The notes beneath the pieces are model-generated. The model did not search any database. It had not been told where the DNA came from and saw only the letters and a program-made list of their open reading frames with translations. This document shows, in pieces, positions 1-10,438 of a stretch of DNA of 64,000 bases (the stretch's first letter is position 1; every line of letters begins with the position of its first letter). Position numbers and translations under genes: made by a program. Origin of the DNA: Zingiber officinale (taxonomy: Eukaryota > Streptophyta > Magnoliopsida > Zingiberales > Zingiberaceae); the NCBI RefSeq assembly GCF_018446385.1, contig NC_055994.1:35300368-35364367 (forward strand). Direction: 5' to 3'.

Positions 1-1600
1 CATGAGTCCCTACACATTGGTCCACAACATGCTCAATCCTTGCAACTCTTACAACATCTAAGGATTGTGTGGACAAAGGAGGTGATTCTTGAGATGTTGC
101 TTCCACAACACAGCTCCCTACACATTCTTCCAAAACATCACCATCAACACATACATCAAAAAATAAACCAACATCTATATCCTCAATAGGAGAATCAATA
201 ACAAGAGGATCAATAACTTCACTTGCAGTTTTAAGTTGATATACCACATCACATTTATCATATGAAAGTTCAATGTCACTATAACACCCTATAAAATTTG
301 GAGGTAGATCTGAAAACTTATTCACCACTGCATTATCAATAAAATCCTCATCTGAAGAGTCTTCATCTTCATATACCTTCAAAAATCTGCACTCAACCTT
401 ACCAGTGTCATAGAATTTTTTAAAGTCATTGTTCTCATTGACCCCCACTAACCTTTATGAAAAAGGAACCCTTAGTGAAGGTTTTGGGAAAGATACTTCT
501 AATTTCCCATATTCCCTTTTAGCTTATGAAGGAGATTCAACTTGCTTATCTAGTGTTGGTATGATCAATCGTTGAGGGAAAGGTACTTGTGGCATTTGGG
601 AACCTCCTGGAATAATGGAACTGAGTTCATGTGGTCTTCTATTGTTCTTCTCCTCAATTCTAAACATGTCTTTCTTCAGAAGTTCTTCATGATTTTTTCA
701 ATTCTCAACCCAACATCATCACACTTTTCACTAGATCTTGTCTGCGAAGGAGGGGGATCTTCTTTAAACCAATTTGAAACAATACTTTCAATCTTTGCCC
801 CTAAATGTTTGAACTCCCCGTTCTGTGACTTGTGATTTTCAAAACTCATAGATGGTTGAGTTACAATTTGTTTGACAGGCTCTATAGCATTTATGGCTTG
901 CACTCCTTGAATGTTTGAGGGAGATTTCATCCAACTTATATTCGACCATTCTTGGAGGTTCAATGTCACTTGATCAATTAACATATATGCTTCATCTACA
1001 CTTTTGTTCATAAAAGAACCTCCAGCTGATGAATCCAATAAACTCTTGTCTGAGAAAGAAATTTCCCCATAGAATATGTGCAAAATCAACCATTTTTCAA
1101 AACCATGATGAAGGCACTGTCTTTGAAGACTCTTGAATCTATCTCATGCTTCAAATAATGATTCTCCATATGCCTGAGCAAAATTTGTTATGCAATTCCT
1201 CATATACATTGTTCTGCTTGGAGGGAAAAAATGATTCAGAAATTGCTTCTCCAATTGCTCCCTACTTGTAATACTTTGAGGATGGAGAGAATATAATCAA
1301 ACCCTTGCTTTATCCTTGATACTGAAAGGAAATGCCATTAATCGAACTACATCTGCTGACACTCCTTCACATTTCACCATATCACAAATCTCTAAAAATG
1401 TTTCAAGATGCAGATAAGGACTTTCTGATACTTCTCCTCCAAATTTGTGACCTTGTATCATGAAAATTAACTCTAGGTCTAATTGGAAACTTTCTGCTTC
1501 AATTTGAGGTTGCACAATGGGAGACAAAAATCTTACAGAAAAGGGTGTAGAAAAATTTCTCATGGGCCTGCTTGACATGTTAGTGCTCATGGATATTCAA
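1..1600 (-). pseudogene. Ty3/gypsy (Athila/Tat-type) gag, degraded
   Basis: Reads leftwards from the LTR at 2056-3783 and runs off the window edge. The stretch 1590-1297 holds the typical plant gypsy gag core: a GHKFGG motif, then HLETFLEICD and RLMAFPFSIKDKARV. After a stop the homology continues at about 1290-676 (EQLEKQFLNHFFP, then a DSSAGGSFMNKSVDEAY segment, the usual end of this gag domain). An acidic segment follows at about 430-40. In-frame stops and frame changes show it is dead. Gag forms the particle that packages element RNA. The family call is strong; the exact lineage within Athila/Tat is inferred. Confidence 0.85.
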
Positions 1601-2031
1601 GAAAAAATTATAAAATGAAGAATCAAAGATAAGAAATTAAATGCAATATGAAAAGCAAGAAAGAAAATGCAGAATTTAAATTGCAAGAAAGAAAGTGCAT
1701 AATGAAAACAAGAAAGAAAAGATAAAAGAAAAAAAGAAAATGTCTAGAATAATTCATATGCTAAAGATTGCAAGATATGTTTACAAAAGAAAAGAAGAAA
1801 GAAACTAGATCAAAAGAGAAAACAGAGAAAAGTTAGATTAGAGTGCTAGAAATCAAGAATGCAAAGTTAGAATTAGAATTAGTATTGCAACAAAAAGAAT
1901 TGTCAAGAATTAGAAAGATATGCAAATAATGAAAACAGAATTCTAAAGATTAGTTTCAATTATGCTAATGAAAAGAAAAGAAAAGTTATGTTTAGTCTAA
2001 CTCAATTGATAATCCCTAAGTTATAGCGCAG

Positions 2032-2049
2032 TCCCCGACAACGACGCCA
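2032..2049 (-). other. tRNA-Asp-type primer binding site
   Basis: Read on the minus strand this is TGGCGTCGTTGTCGGGGA. It differs at two positions from the canonical Athila/Tat site complementary to the 3' end of plant tRNA-Asp. It lies 6 bases inside the LTR edge, where minus-strand DNA synthesis would be primed. It fixes the element's orientation and the LTR end. Confidence 0.9.
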
Positions 2050-2055
2050 AAAACT

Positions 2056-3783
2056 TGTTGTCTCCCGCAAGTGTACGGAAATATCGCAAGTAATATAAAA
2101 GATTATCGTATCCACAGGGACTGGAATAAGCACTAAGAATGTCTCAAAGCAAATTAGCTAGACAACAAATCAATGGATTAACAAAGTCTAAGTGTAACTA
2201 TGAAAAGTAAACAAAAGAATGAAAGAATAGGCAACAAGAATAAAGGCAATGATAAGGGATATTCTAGGAGTTTTGGTTTCTTTATAAGGTTCTTCAATGT
2301 AAATGGTCTACCAAATCCTTTTTCTCAATTGTCCATCATTTGTAGAAGGTTGTCGGTTCTCTCTTGCAATAGAGAACCGACCTAGGACTGAAATCCATAC
2401 CTAAATTGATCAATTAGGAATGAATCTATGTTGTCCATACACGGGCTTGTCTGTCACGTGCGTCCCTCGGAAAATCAACATAGGAATCCATCACTCATCA
2501 ACCCATCAAGATATAAAGATTAATTCAACCTATCTATCCTACCTTCTTGAAATACCTAATTTTCCCTTCAAGATTACCCCTCAAGCGTCCTTACACGGGC
2601 ATGTTCCTGTCACGAAGATCCCTCAGAAAATCGAATGAGGAGCAATCCATAAAAGATCCATAAAATATTCAAACATTCAATCAAGAATGGTAATTAAGCC
2701 CTAATCACAACAATCCACACAACAGAGAATAGATACAAAACAGAGCAAAATCATAAAAATAGGAAATTGGCATATCCACAAGAGTTTTACATCAAGATTT
2801 CCTTACAAATACTCCCTCCATTCCTAGAACAAGATATCTACTCCATAAATAGAAGAAAGAAATCCGAAAACATAAAGATTACAAGCATTCTCAATCCCAA
2901 TCCAAGAAAAGCAAAGAAAGAAGGCTTATCTATGATGAAGATGGTCTTCGGATCCAATCCACGTTCCCGAAGTCGAATCAGTGAATATCTTCCCTTAGAT
3001 CACCCAGAAATCCACCCAAGAATGGAAGGAATCGTCCAAATCTTCCTTTCTCCCAAAGGGGAGAAGATCCCCTTTCAATTCATGAAGGAAGCCTTATATA
3101 GAAGAGGGGTTTGGGCGCCACACGGCCCCGAAACATGGCCGTGTGAGGTTCACACGACCTGCTCCATTCTCTTCTCTGCCAACCTCACCGGCCGTGTGAG
3201 GTACACGGTCGTGGCTTGCCTCTACCAAAGCCCCCTTTGCATGGCCGTGTAGATCTACACGGCCTGAACTGCCTTTGCCTCTGGAAACCCGGTACGGTCG
3301 TGTGGTACACACGTCCAACACTCTCTTGCTCACTGGAAACCTCACACAGTCGTGTAGCATACACGGTCGAGGCTTCTCTGGTCTCTGGAAAACTGACATG
3401 GGCGTGTGGTGTACACGGCCTAGGCTTCATTGGGCTTTAAAGCTTGGCACGGTCGTGTGAGGTTCACACGGCCAGGCCATCTTCCCTCTCTGCTGCAACT
3501 ACACAACCTCTCATCTCCACACGGCCTGGGCAAACCCCCATGGCAGGGCCATGTGGGGTTCAGATATCATGGCTTCCTCTATCGCTTTGCTTGTAGATTT
3601 GGCCTCGAACACTCATCCTTCACCAAATTCGACTCCTGTGTATAAAAATTGCACAAAAGCAGATCTTCGAACAAAGAGAGTAAATATACTAAAAAGGAAA
3701 GCTGAAAGTACAAAAATACGTAGACAAAGTATGTAAATGTGCGTCAAAACATGCTAACAAGTGTATACAATCTATGCACATCA
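2056..3783 (-). mobile_element. 5' LTR of minus-strand Athila/Tat-type element
   Basis: On the minus strand the LTR starts TGATGTGCATAG at 3783 and ends GGAGACAACA at 2056, just before the PBS. Length is about 1728 bp. A TATA-like box (TATATAAGG, minus strand) lies at about 3091-3100. Upstream of it, in U3, is a dense dyad array (separate entry). The LTR shares its TGATG start, layout and spacing with the LTRs at 4961 and 17814. The open frames seen here are by-products of GC-rich repeats. Confidence 0.82.
3111..3560. repeat. Dyad array in U3 of LTR (GGCCGTGT...ACACGGCC)
   Basis: About a dozen irregularly spaced copies of a short inverted repeat. One clear example is GGCCGTGT, five bases, ACACGGTC at 3190-3210. 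The array ends just upstream (LTR sense) of the TATA-like box. Each unit could form a small hairpin or bind a dimeric factor; no function is shown. GC content is far above the flanks. Confidence 0.8.
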
Positions 3784-4525
3784 AGAGCCCTCTCCTTCTT
3801 GATATCATTTAAATGGCACACAATAAGAGGAGGAGAGTACCAATCAGGTTGAAGAGCTTCCTCCACTAGTAACCCAAAGTCAAGCAATTCTTTTTTCCCC
3901 AAAGATTAGCAAACAACAAAAAGGATGAAGAATTCGGTAAATTTTTAGAGAAAATTAAAAAACTTTGCATCAAAGTTCCATTGATTGATGTACTACACTA
4001 AATACCAAAATTTGGTACATTTATAAAAAAAATTATTTCCAACAGAAGGGAGAAGGAAGGCTATAAGAATGTAGCACTAACTGAGGAGTGCAGCGCTTTA
4101 TTTCTAAACATCATACCCCCAAAGCTTTAAGATCCAGGAAGTTTCTCAATTCCTTGCAAGATAGGAACCACAGTTAATGATAAAGTTTTTTGTGATTTGG
4201 GGGCAAGTGTTAGACTTATTCCTTTTTTAATCTATAATAAATTAAGTCTTAAATACTTTAAGTTGACTATTATGGCACTACAACTCACAAATCATACATG
4301 TAGATACCCAATGGGTATCATTGAAGACATGCTAGTGGAGGTGGGGGCTACATCATCCCCACCGACTTTGTCGTGCTAGACATGGAAGAGGATTCAAATA
4401 TCCCAATAATTCAGGGGAGGTCATTCCTCGCCACCACAGGAGTTTTGATTGATGTGAAAAATTATAAACTATCTTTAGTAATAGGCAAGGAAAGGCTAGA
4501 CTTTGATTTATCTAAATCATCTTAG
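3784..4525 (+). pseudogene. Ty3/gypsy protease remnant without RT or integrase
   Basis: Translation shows the Athila/Tat pre-protease block (VALTEECSALF, then DPGSFSIPC), the retropepsin-like active site CDLGASV at about 4195, and the tail DMEEDSNIPIIQGRSFLATTG. A one-base loss in the G run at about 4343-4349 shifts the frame, and earlier stops also occur. In an intact element RT, RNase H and integrase would follow. Here the protease end passes within a few hundred bases into the element's 3' tail, so pol is deleted. The left element's LTR at 3783 cuts its 5' side. Confidence 0.82.
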
Positions 4526-4960
4526 CATGATTCCATTCTTAAAAGCTTTGGTAATAGGTTGAATGAATTCCATCAAGATACAAAAATGTTTCACCCTCAT
4601 GGGCGGTCGTCGGATATTGTTTCTAGTCCGGCGAATAAAGAATAAAGGACCCTAATAAAAAATAAAAAATGCATCTATCCAGCAAGAGCAAAGATGAAGG
4701 AAGAACAAGAAACACGGACCTTAGGAGGTAAAAGTCATCCCTCTATAGATTTAACTCTAACTTAATCTAAGACAGGGTCGAGCTAAAGACCTAAAAAAGC
4801 ACTACTTGAGAGGCAACTCAAGGATTTCTTTCTCATTTGTTTTTATTTTCCTTTCTTTGTCACTATGTCTAATGTGCTCATTTTTATTTTGTGGCCTCCA
4901 CGAGCTAGCCATGATCCTCCCATGGGCATGGAGGCACTAGTGAAGACTGAAAGGAGAAAG
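4526..4960 (+). other. 3' tail of the protease-only gypsy element, with PPT
   Basis: Non-coding tail. It contains GGTCGAGCTAAAG (4777 onward) and AGAGGCAACTCAAGG (about 4809), the conserved block that follows integrase in Athila/Tat elements. It ends in the purine tract AAGGAGAAAG at 4951-4960, directly before the LTR at 4961. No reading frame seen. Confidence 0.65.
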
Positions 4961-6913
4961 TGATGCACATAGATTATATATATTATTTTACACTATTTGA
5001 CGCATATCTATTTATATTTTATGTTTATGATCTATGTGTTTTGCACCTTTTTCTATTATATTTTAGTATAATTAATATTTTGCATTTAGAGATTTTCTCG
5101 GTGTTTGTTTTCACTTTCAGGAGTAGTTTCGAGTAGAAAAGGATGCTATATGCATAAAATAAGATCAATTGGAGTAAGGATTTAAGTGACCAATTCATTT
5201 CAGAACCAAATTGGGCTTCGCCAAGCCTTGAGGCACGGCTAGGTGAAGCTCCAGAAGTTGTCCATGCACAATAGCATGGCCATGCCAAATTACACGGTCA
5301 AAAAGAAGAAACTAGTGAAGAAATGGTCCTAGTCATGCCTTGAAGCACGGCCAAGAGCTACCCGTGCCACCCTCTAGAGCTGATTTAGACTTGACCATGC
5401 CTTGAGGCATGGCCATGCACCCAAAGATGTATTTTTGAAGATATGGCTATGCCAAATGGCATGGCTCAGAAGAAGAAAAGTAGGGTTACTCTGCTTTGGT
5501 CATGCCAAATGGCACGGCTTAGCTTAGTAGATAGAGACAAACTAGCTCTGGCCATGCCTTAAGGCATGGCTAAGATGCTAGATGCAAGAAAGGTCGTGCC
5601 AAATGGAATGGCCAAACTACCAGAGCCATAGCCAAGTTGGCTCTAGCCGTGCCAAATGGCACGACCAGATGCCCAAGCAGCAGTTAGGTCATGCCTAGAG
5701 GCACGGCCACCCCGTGCCTCACTTCTATTTAAAGGGAACCTCATCCCCATGCTAGGGGAGGAAGATTCAAGATGAGAAGAGACCATTTAGATCAAATCTT
5801 CACGCTCGAAGTTGTCATCTGGGTGATTCGAGGTCGTCCTGCTGCTCCATTCTCATCGACATTCCAAGATCTTTGTCTGATGCCTTCACTTGACATCAAG
5901 GATAAGTTTTTCTTTCCTTTCTTTAGGATTCTTAAAATTATTATGTATTTGAGCCCTTGGATTGTATACTTTTCATATTATGGAGTAGATTTCTATTGTT
6001 TTAGGATGTAGGGAGTAATTGTAATGTGTGAAATGTTGTAAACTCTATTGAATTGCCACTTTCCTTATTTGATGATTCTTGTGTATCACTTTTTTCGTTT
6101 GATGAAATGCTAGCATAGAAGATTTCCCTTATAATAATGAATTTATCTATCTATATTGTATTTCTATATGCATAGATCTTATTTTCGAGTTAGATGCATT
6201 ATTGTGTGTCTATATCTAGGATTGGGCATGAACTTGAATTTTCATGGGATAGATGCATAGCTTGTTGTCTCTTTTGAGTGTACGCTCTGATATAGCTTAG
6301 CATGTCCTTATGATACTTGTTTAAAGTTGAGTATCTAAGGTAATTATCCTTCTATATGGAACATAACCTCCTAAGGGAGGACAATTCTGTGTATGGATAA
6401 GTCTATCACTTAACCTAATGGGCTTCTCCTAATCATATGTTACTCAAGTGACCTATGTAATCTAGAGACGTATATCTGGGGGATGCCTTATGACAGGAGG
6501 TACTCTAGTGAAAACCCGGACTCTCTAGGTTACTTTTTCACTTGATGGCATACTTGGTTACTAGCAAGGGAAGTACTCCAATACACCATCGTGGGGTGAA
6601 ATTTGGTAGATATTTAGACTGTCCTTTAAACATACAAGCAAAAAACTAGGAATGGGTTAATTCGTAGCACAACATCCACCATTACAATGAAACCTTTAAC
6701 CTAGAATATTTTTCTAAACTAAGGATTTCCTCAATTATCTTTCTTAACTTTTATTTTTACGTCATAATTAAAAATCCAAAATAAATGTTTATCGATCATT
6801 ATCTAGCTAAATTCAAAGTGCAAAACCAAGTAGCATTTAATATTCAGTTCTCGTGGGATCGACTTATAAATTTTATTACTTGACGACAACAATGCGCTTG
6901 CGGTCACACATCA
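4961..6913 (+). mobile_element. LTR of Athila/Tat-type element, shared junction
   Basis: Begins TGATGCACATAG and ends CACACATCA, about 1953 bp. It is unusual in having a PPT on its left and a PBS on its right, so it is both the 3' end of the protease remnant and the 5' end of the next element. That points to a recombined or tandem array. A TATA-like CTATTTAAAGG lies at about 5726. The last part of the LTR (TTATTACTTGACGACAACAATGC) matches the end of the LTR at 17814-22388, although the two differ widely elsewhere. Confidence 0.82.
5210..5725. repeat. Dyad array in U3 of LTR (GCCGTGCC...GGCACGGC)
   Basis: About ten inverted repeats, such as GCCGTGCC AAAT GGCACGAC at 5646-5665 and CCATGCC TTGA GGCATGG at about 5394-5412. 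They sit immediately upstream of the TATA-like box. The position matches the array in the 2056-3783 LTR, but the half-site is different (GTGCC rather than GTGT). Confidence 0.8.
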
Positions 6914-6919
6914 AGTTTG

Positions 6920-6937
6920 TAGCACCATTACCGAGGA
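6920..6937 (+). other. Decayed tRNA-Asp-type primer binding site
   Basis: TAGCACCATTACCGAGGA, six bases after the LTR end. Compared with the canonical TGGCGCCGTTGCCGGGGA, all five differences are G to A. This is what cytosine deamination on the opposite strand of methylated DNA would produce. It would not prime efficiently. Confidence 0.85.
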
Positions 6938-6984
6938 CTGAGTGTTTAAATCTAGTTAGTTTACATTAGAGATTGTCTAGACAA

Positions 6985-7110
6985 TAGTTATTTAATTCTT
7001 TTATTCTTTATTCTTTATTCTTTATTCATTATCCTTTATTCTTGCACCTTCATTATCTATCTCTTATTCTTTCATTCATTATTCTTTATGCATTATTTCT
7101 CATCCTTGCA
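6985..7110 (+). repeat. TTCTTTATT-type simple repeat
   Basis: Imperfect pyrimidine-rich repeat of TTATTC, TTTATTC and CATTATC units just downstream of the PBS. It is leader sequence before the gag-like ORF. No gene seen. Confidence 0.7.
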
Positions 7111-7224
7111 TGATAATTCTTTTTCTGCATTTTATTTTCCTTCCTGCATTTTCTTTCTTGTTATTTTCCTTAATTTTGTTGCTTGTTATCCATCTATTTC
7201 TAACGCATTCCCTTTCAGATAGAC

Positions 7225-8488
7225 ATAACTCCTTGAAGGCAAAGCTTATAGCTTTAATTCATAGGTTCAACGAAAATGCCAACATAAATTCTTATATTGG
7301 TTTTTGTGATTTTTATTTTGCAACAGGTCATGTGGAGAATACATGTCCATCACTATTTGATTGTTCCTTATGGGATTCCCATCACAACTACAATCAGAGG
7401 CCAGAGCAAGGTTATTGTGAGGCTTGTAAAGTAATGGGTCATTTCATTGTAACTTGTTTAAGGATAAATAATCCGTTGAAATCATTGGAAGACCTTGAAA
7501 GAAAGTTTAATGAAATGACCTATACAAATTCACATTCTAAAATATCCAGCTGGAGGAATCCCCAAAATTTTTTCCAAAATAATCAACAAGAAGGAAGGCT
7601 GGATTTTTTAGCCCGACAATGGAAGTTCAACCACCATCTCATGAAGATAGATTGGAAAAGATGGGAGAAGAAGTTTTGGCCAGTCAAGCTCAAATGCTCG
7701 TGGATATGAAGCAAATGATTAAGAGCAACAATGTAGACTCATCTTACACTGAAATGCCAACTCTACTCTCAACTAGGGAGGACCCTCAGATGAGCATTAT
7801 ACATGAATATGAGCTTGAGGAACAAGATATAGAAGCTTCTTCCCGCACCTTAGAAGATAGACTATGGAAAATGTGAGAAAGCTTCAATGCCTCCCAGGCT
7901 TAATTAGATGAGATGAATGAAGATAATGTAAATGAGTTTAGGGTAAATGAAACAGAGAATCTGATAGAGCAGTGCACTGCTCTAATTCCAATGCCTTCTA
8001 TTGTCAATAATCAAGAGGAAACTTCCCTTTATCCTATCATTGATGAAGTTGTGGAAGGAAGTGTAGGGGCAATGCCCCAAGCATCATTTCATTGGTTCAT
8101 ACAGTAATTTGATTTTATAGATGATGTAGGACCATATATGAATAATGAGGGTAATGTAGGGACTTATGCAATGGATGCAAAGCCCCAAGAATCATTTCCT
8201 TCAGTAGCGCCCATGCTCGATGATTTAATTTTTCCTTTAATTGGTAGTAGTATGCTTTTATTTAATATATCTACTACTACCAACCAATTCTTTGTTGAGC
8301 ATGTTGGTTATAGGGAATATGTTGCAAAGGATTCACATAGACAATTTCATGATGAACCTTTGAAGGAAGGCATATTAGTTAAGGAGAATTTTAGAACCTT
8401 ATACAGGAAGGTTCTAAAATATCTGATGCTGCCAAGGTCAAGATTTAGGCTTGGTGGCTATGATAAGGGGTCAAACTTAGAATCTTAA
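7225..8488 (+). pseudogene. Gag-like ORF with two zinc knuckles and acidic tail
   Basis: An open frame in 7110-7709 carries two CCHC boxes: CDFYFATGHVENTC (second Cys replaced by Tyr) and CEACKVMGHFIVTC (complete CX2CX4HX4C). After a frame change near 7620 an acidic, low-complexity reading frame runs on to 8488, with stops near 7875, 7911 and 8106. The knuckles would bind RNA in a retrotransposon particle. No protease, RT or integrase follows: the frame is succeeded directly by the post-pol tail at about 8489. I infer a gag-derived polyprotein of a pol-less Athila-type element. Confidence 0.65.
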
Positions 8489-9292
8489 ACAAGCGCTTCT
8501 TAGGAGGCAACCTAAGTTTCTTTCTTGTTATTATTTCAGTTTTTTTTCTCTTTTCTTAACTCAATCCCTTTACTTAGTTTTTCTTATCCATACTTCTTTT
8601 TTAGGATACATTGTGTAGGAGGCTTGAGGATAATAGAGTAATTTCATAACTTGATTGACACATTAACTTGGCACGTCTCACTTGGTAACTCCTTTAACCT
8701 CAACCCTTTTTCATATTTGACTTTATTTTCATTGGAACAATGAAGAGTTTAAGTCAGGGGGTACATACTTAGACGCATATATGTTGGGCTATAGTTTATA
8801 TTTTTGATAATAAAATTTAGATTTTGGTTATAATAAAATTTTTGATGTATTTTGAGTTGCATTACCCACACTATTACTACTGACTTATTCTCAAATGAAA
8901 ATACTAACACATTTATTTCTTCACGTATGTATATTGTTTCTTGTGCTAGTATGTCTAGTGGATTATTTTTCTCTATCTTTGGTAGCATTAAATGAGCAAA
9001 AGTTGTATCGAAAATTTATGAGTAATGCCTAATACTAGGATCTCTTTCACTTTCCCGAATTCTTGATTGTTGATAACACCAAAAATAGTTATGATTCATT
9101 GAACATGTAAGTACTAGTGTTTCCATGGTGACTTCTCAAACTAAAAGTTCTCCCCTCTCTCTTCTCCCCCAAGATTTCCACTCTTCTCCAAGACCCTGTC
9201 CTCTCTCTCTCACTCACAAAATCTCTCCTCATTTCTTCAAGAACACTCCTTTCCTTCTTCAATAATCACTCTCCCCTACTTGTCTTTCAATC
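8489..9292 (+). other. Post-pol tail and spacer of Athila-type element
   Basis: Starts with AACAAGCGCTTCTTAGGAGG, the block that usually follows integrase in these elements; a diverged copy is at about 4790-4820. CATTGGAACAATGAAGAG at about 8730 is PPT-like. The stretch 8930-9145 is a diverged duplicate of 14625-14815. A CT-rich leader (9150-9280) precedes the next ORF. No reading frame otherwise. Confidence 0.6.
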
Positions 9293-10262
9293 ATGTCTAA
9301 CATTTTGAAAAGGATCTGTCATGGATGTGCAGGATCTAGCAGAGGAAATGATCCAGGGAAGGACAAGGCAAAGGGAAGGCTTCTTCCAAAGACCAAGGCA
9401 AACAGATTTTATGTGACAAAAGTAATGACAACGAATATGGTATTATTTTTAGACATAATGAGCAAAAGTTTATATTTGATTCTCTTGTTACCCAAAAACT
9501 AGTTTTCACTAGTTATTTGAACCCTACTACTATAGAAGTCTTAGGAATTAAAGAGGATATAGATTGGCTAATTAGTGCTTTTGATTGGAACGACATGATG
9601 TATTCACATCAACCAACCTATCCCCACCTTACCCTAGAGCTTTTAAGCTCAATAGAGATCCACTTCACCTATGATGAAGATTATATTAGTAAAATCGGTT
9701 TTAGGCTAATGGATCAAGAATTTCAGTGGGCTCTAAGTGACATTAATAATTGTTTTGGCCTACTTATTAGGGGATCTAGTAAGTTTGATTATAGTTTCAA
9801 TAGCAATGTTTTTTGGATTTTAATTACTGGTTTAAATGAACCCTATGATCCTTCTAGATCTAAAGCTTCTCACATGTAAAACCCCATATTTAGATACCTT
9901 CACAGTGGAATGAGTAAGTCTATTTTTGATAGAGGAGAAAGTGATGGGGTGGTTAGAAAGGTGAAACTTTATTCTTTTGGGGCTATGCTTAATAAAGTTG
10001 ACTTTGATACTGGATTCTATTTTTTACAAACACTTGCAAGATCTAGGAAGGTAACCTCAAGATCAATAGTTTTTGGCGAGTTGATAACCCAGATTGCTTT
10101 AAATTTGGATTGCAAACTTGATGATTTGGAAGTTACTCATGGAAATTACAAAATTGATATTGATATATGCCTTGCCATGAGAATGATTTGTCAGGATGAG
10201 AAGAATTTTACATTTCCTAAGAGGGATGGATTTCCATTACCTCTACCCTATCTCGAGCGTAC
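9293..10262 (+). pseudogene. ATHILA ORF-1-like protein, 5' part
   Basis: Resembles the plant ATHILA ORF-1 family (Pfam PF03078 type): LGIKEDIDWLISAFDW, then HLTLELLSSIEIHFTYD, then VVRKVKLYSFGAMLNKVDFD and IVFGELITQIALNLDC. A frameshift lies at about 9410-9440 and one in-frame stop (TAA) at 9877-9879; the frame on both sides of that stop is the same. The ORF is cut at 10262 by a solo LTR and resumes at 13783. The function of this family is not settled (often called env-position ORF or ORF-1). Assignment is by motif recognition only. Confidence 0.7.
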
Positions 10263-10371
10263 TGTAACACCCACGAATTTCTTAAGCTATATACGAAAAT
10301 GTTCTCTTGTAGAATAAAAAGGGAGATAAGATAGAACCAAAAATATATATAAAAGAAAAGGAATTGGTCAA

Positions 10372-10438
10372 GGATTGAACCTTGAACCTTTTTAATCTAA
10401 TAGTAAGCTTTAAGGATTATGGATTGACCACTAGGCCA
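10372..10438 (-). other. tRNA-like A-box/B-box cassette inside the solo LTR
   Basis: On the minus strand TGGCCTAGTGG (10438-10428) matches the pol III A box at eleven positions, and GGTTCAATCC (10381-10372) matches the B box. They lie 57 bases apart, start to start, roughly tRNA-like with a long middle. The B box sits in a CAAGG...CCTTG hairpin. A full cloverleaf cannot be drawn, so this is not called a tRNA gene. Related boxes occur at the same place in the other two LTRs of this type. Confidence 0.5.

Noticed and set aside
2767..3736. Several overlapping open frames on both strands in the first LTR
   Set aside because: They follow the GC-rich dyad array, which lacks stops by composition. 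No domain, and all lie inside LTR borders.
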